A DNA stretch of 7,495 bases from an uncultured Clostridia bacterium. GTDB taxonomy: Bacteria; Bacillota; Clostridia; Oscillospirales; Ruminococcaceae. Below are positions 4,683-7,495 of the stretch, one piece after another. Both the position numbers and the translations under genes were made by a program. The stretch is taken from positions 1 to 7,495 of the forward strand of contig CALCSA010000161.1 of NCBI GenBank assembly GCA_937894185.1, written 5' to 3'. The notes beneath the pieces were generated by a model, which saw nothing but the letters and a program-made list of their open reading frames with translations, did not search any database and was not told where the DNA came from. Numbering within the stretch: the stretch's first letter is position 1; the number at the start of each line of letters is the position of its first letter.

Positions 4683-7010
4683 ATGGGGTCTGCGGTCCGA
4701 TTGAATATCAAACGCAAAGAGGGCTGGGATAAGGTAACGGGAAAAGCAAAATATACCGATGATCTGCCCATCGCCGGGTATTTAACCGCGCGGTTGCTTA
4801 CAAGCCCCCACGCCCATGCCAAGATTGTCAACATCAATACCATCCATGCTTGGGGGGTCAAGGGTGTCAAGGCAATTATAACAGGGCTGGATCTTACTAA
4901 TTTATCCGGTGTTGTACTGCAGGACCGGCCGCTTCTTGCCAAAGATGTCGTGCGCTATGCGGGGGAGCCCGTGGCAATGGTGGTAGCGGTGGACGAGGCT
5001 GCGGCTCTGTCCGCCATCCGCCTGATTACCGTGGAATATGAGGTTCTTCCCCATGTGCTGACACCCAGAGCGGCCCTGAATCCCGATGCACCGATTTTAC
5101 ACCGGGATCTGGGTACCTACAAACGTCTCGTAAAGGATGTGTATCCACAAGCAGGCAGCAATATTTGCGGGCAATATCATATTCGCAAGGGGGATATGGC
5201 GGCGGGCTGGGCTGCCAGTGAAGCGGTGGTGGAGGAGTCCGTTACCCTTCCTCATTCCGATCATCTGGCCATGGAAATCAGAACCGCACGGGCAGAAATT
5301 GGAGCGGATGGCATGGTCACCATTACCACCGCCTCCCAAGCACCTTATGCTGTTAAGCAACAACTGGGCGAATGCTTTTCCATCCCTTCCGGCAATATAC
5401 AGGTACACGTACCTCTGGTTGGAGGCGGCTTTGGCGGAAAAGCCCCTGTTCTGCTGGAGCATTTGGCATACATTGCTTCCAGCAAATTAAATGGCCGGCC
5501 GGTACGTGTGGTGCTGACCAGAGAACAGGATATGGCTGCCGCTCCCTGCCGGATGGGGCTGGAAGCGGTGATAAAGCTGGGCGCTGACCGCACGGGAAAG
5601 CTGCAAGCCGCAGAATTGCGTTATTGGCTGGATTGCGGCGCTTATGCAGATATTAGTCCCTATATGGCAAAATCCTTGGCAGCCGATTGCACGGGGCCAT
5701 ACCGGATGGATAACCTATATTGTGACTGCCTATGTGTTTACACCAATCACACATATGCCACGTCTTTTCGCGGCTTTTCCCATACCGAATACACCTTTTG
5801 CATGGAACGGGCCATGGATGAGCTGGCCAAGCGCATCGGTATGGATCCGCTGGAGCTGCGGCTGCGCAACGCCATTGTACCCGGGGATCAAACCCCCACA
5901 CAGGTTGTGGCAACAAGCAGCAACATGGGTAACCTTTCTGCCTGCTTGCTCAAGCTGAAAAAGCTGGCAGATTGGCAAGACGAGGTTTGCCAGATTGACG
6001 AACACACCGTGCGCGCCAAGGGAGTCGCCTGTTTATGGAAAGCGGCTAATCCGCCCACCAACGCCATATCCGGCGCTATGGTAACCTTTAATTCCGACGG
6101 CAGTGTCAATCTCAATACCGGTGTCGTGGAGATAGGAAGCGGTGGAAAAACCCAACTGGCGCAGATATTGGCGGATAAGCTGCAGCTGGACGTTAAGCAG
6201 GTTCATGTGGTGATGGGGGTAGATACCCGCCTGAACCCCAAACATTACAAAACAGTTGCCAGCATGACCGGATATATGGCGGGCAACGCCGTTTTGCGGG
6301 TGGCTGAAGATATTCTTGCCCAACTCCGCGCAAACGGAGCGCAGGCTTTTGGCTGCAATCCGGAGGATATTATTGTGGAAAACGCGACAGTCTATGCCCG
6401 GCAATCCCCGGAAAAGCGCATTCCGTTCAAAGAGATTGCCTTGGGCTACAAGGCGCAGGATGGATCTTCGGTTGGTGAGCCGATCTTGGGCCGGGGCGGC
6501 TTTATGCTCAAGGGGCTAGCTCACCTAAATCCCCAAACGGGGAAGGGGCAGACAGGCCCCGCCTGGACGGTAGCTGCTCAGGCAGTAGAGGTGGAATACA
6601 ACCGGCAGGATCATACCTACCGTATGATCAGCGCTTCCACTGTGATGGATGTGGGAATGGTGATCAATCCGGCCGCGATGAGGGAAATGATCCGGGGTGG
6701 AATGGCCATGGGCATCAGCCTGTCAAGCCGGGAAAGCTGCACCTACGGTCAAGACGGCCGTCTGCAAACTCCTACTCTACGCAACTATAAGCTGATGCAT
6801 ATCGGGCAAGAACCGGATTATAGAGTTGGCTTTGTAGAAACACCGGAAAGCCAGTCCCCTTATGGTGTACGGAGCTATGCGGAACATGGAGTGATTGGGA
6901 TTCCCGCAGCGCTCGGAAATGCACTATCGACTGCGTTTGGCAGACAGCTTATCACATTGCCGCTTACCCCGGAAACCATTTGGCGTACAGCTTTGGAGGA
7001 ACATGCATGA
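4683..7010 (+). CDS. Xanthine dehydrogenase-family molybdenum hydroxylase, molybdopterin-binding (large) subunit
   Basis: 775 aa from ATG 4683, full length for the separate Mo-binding subunit. Members hydroxylate purines, nicotinate, aldehydes or other N-heterocycles using water, passing electrons via [2Fe-2S] and FAD subunits. The N-terminus (KRKEGWDKVTGKAKYTDD, residues 11-27) is the standard start of the a/b hammerhead domain. The molybdopterin-binding domain shows GGGFGGK at 247-253, SFRGF at 361-365, and the EIGxGxxT loop at 483-490. The C-terminal YAEHG (732-736) aligns with the active-site glutamate region, E734 being the likely catalytic base. At the CO dehydrogenase active-site loop (AYRCSFR) this protein reads YATSFR, so the copper-binding Cys is missing and it is not a form I CO dehydrogenase. 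The EIG loop has Ser where many relatives have Gln. The stop overlaps the FAD-subunit start by 4 nt. Substrate unknown; xdhA/xdhD-like names are possible but not assigned. Confidence 0.92.
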   Translation: MGSAVRLNIKRKEGWDKVTGKAKYTDDLPIAGYLTARLLTSPHAHAKIVNINTIHAWGVKGVKAIITGLDLTNLSGVVLQDRPLLAKDVVRYAGEPVAMVVAVDEAAALSAIRLITVEYEVLPHVLTPRAALNPDAPILHRDLGTYKRLVKDVYPQAGSNICGQYHIRKGDMAAGWAASEAVVEESVTLPHSDHLAMEIRTARAEIGADGMVTITTASQAPYAVKQQLGECFSIPSGNIQVHVPLVGGGFGGKAPVLLEHLAYIASSKLNGRPVRVVLTREQDMAAAPCRMGLEAVIKLGADRTGKLQAAELRYWLDCGAYADISPYMAKSLAADCTGPYRMDNLYCDCLCVYTNHTYATSFRGFSHTEYTFCMERAMDELAKRIGMDPLELRLRNAIVPGDQTPTQVVATSSNMGNLSACLLKLKKLADWQDEVCQIDEHTVRAKGVACLWKAANPPTNAISGAMVTFNSDGSVNLNTGVVEIGSGGKTQLAQILADKLQLDVKQVHVVMGVDTRLNPKHYKTVASMTGYMAGNAVLRVAEDILAQLRANGAQAFGCNPEDIIVENATVYARQSPEKRIPFKEIALGYKAQDGSSVGEPILGRGGFMLKGLAHLNPQTGKGQTGPAWTVAAQAVEVEYNRQDHTYRMISASTVMDVGMVINPAAMREMIRGGMAMGISLSSRESCTYGQDGRLQTPTLRNYKLMHIGQEPDYRVGFVETPESQSPYGVRSYAEHGVIGIPAALGNALSTAFGRQLITLPLTPETIWRTALEEHA

Positions 7011-7495
7011 TACCGTTTGATTTTGCTTATTATCGTCCGGAAACATTAAGGGAAGCAGTTGAAGTTTTTTCGGAGCTTGAATCGCAGGGAAAATTCGCTG
7101 TTTATTATGCAGGCGGCAGTGAAATTATTACCATGTGCCGAACCGGCAGTATACAGCCAGATGCTGTGATTGACATTAAAAATATCCCGGAATGCAAGTT
7201 ATTGACGATTCAGAATCAAAAACTGCATATCGGGTCGGTCTGCACATTGAACCAAATCAGTGAATCCAAATTATTTCCGCTTCTGAGGCTGTCTTGCGGG
7301 AGAATCGCCGATCATACTAATCAATGCAGGATCACTATTGGAGGGAATCTTTGCGGAACCATTATTTATCGGGAAACGAGTCTGCCGCTTTTGCTTACCG
7401 ATGCAGAAGTGACGCTCTATAGTTTGCAAGGCGAACGTACTGTACCGTTTCGGAGTGTTTTTGATGGCCGCATACAGTTGCAGCCCGGAGAAATG
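7007..7495 (+). CDS. Xanthine dehydrogenase-family FAD-binding subunit (5' part, truncated by window end)
   Basis: 163 codons from ATG 7007 to the end of the window without a stop; the family is usually about 270-290 aa, so roughly 60% is present. The start overlaps the previous stop (ATGA), with GGAGGA at 6995-7000 placed 6 nt upstream, indicating coupled translation. MIPFDFAYYRPETLREAVE is a typical beginning of this subunit. The first FAD-binding loop is AGGSEI at 35-40 (AGGTD in most relatives), and the second is TIGGN at 110-114, contacting the FAD pyrophosphate. After TIGGN it reads LCGTIIYRETSLPLLL rather than the common 'ICxxSPAAD', a variant I associate with a clostridial branch of the family. 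It transfers electrons from the Fe-S subunit to an acceptor such as NAD+ or ferredoxin. A [2Fe-2S] subunit gene is expected next to it but lies outside the window. Confidence 0.92.
   Translation, partial: MIPFDFAYYRPETLREAVEVFSELESQGKFAVYYAGGSEIITMCRTGSIQPDAVIDIKNIPECKLLTIQNQKLHIGSVCTLNQISESKLFPLLRLSCGRIADHTNQCRITIGGNLCGTIIYRETSLPLLLTDAEVTLYSLQGERTVPFRSVFDGRIQLQPGEM

Overview
The window looks like part of a chromosome from an anaerobic Firmicute, most likely one of the Clostridia (Oscillospiraceae or Lachnospiraceae-like). The reasons are strong AAGGAGG-type ribosome binding sites, moderately GC-rich coding sequence, the style of the dipeptide ABC transporter ATPases, and a molybdenum hydroxylase of the kind found in such bacteria. 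This placement is inference from protein and signal style; no taxonomic marker gene is present.

Bases 1-3060 hold the 3' part of a peptide ABC transporter operon on the + strand: the tail of a DppB/OppB-type permease, then a complete DppC-type permease, DppD-type ATPase and DppF-type ATPase. The genes are packed (13 nt, 12 nt and a 1-nt overlap) and each has a good ribosome binding site. Together they would form the two-permease, two-ATPase membrane importer. The substrate-binding lipoprotein is not in view.

Bases 3061-4482 are a visibly more AT-rich spacer between the two metabolic operons. Its first part (3061-3535) has no convincing gene but holds several hairpins. One is a 73-nt imperfect hairpin that pairs better as minus-strand RNA; another is a terminator-like hairpin facing the minus strand. 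On the minus strand at 3760-3536 there is a 74-residue protein with 12 cysteines. On the + strand there is a 47-codon TTG-start ORF (3910-4053), then a 74-residue hypothetical protein (4107-4331) with a near-ideal ribosome binding site and a plausible promoter. The spacer ends in a 14-bp perfect hairpin terminator (4483-4514).

Bases 4683-7495 start a second + strand operon. It encodes the molybdopterin-binding subunit of a xanthine dehydrogenase-family molybdenum hydroxylase (complete, 775 aa), followed with a 4-nt ATGA overlap by the FAD-binding subunit, which is cut off by the window end. A [2Fe-2S] subunit would be expected further downstream but is not visible. The Mo subunit lacks the active-site cysteine of CO dehydrogenase, so a purine- or N-heterocycle-type hydroxylase is more likely.

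I found no CRISPR array, tRNA, rRNA, transposase or phage gene. The most unusual material is the set of small genes and hairpins in the spacer; I do not see a clear multi-gene novel system.
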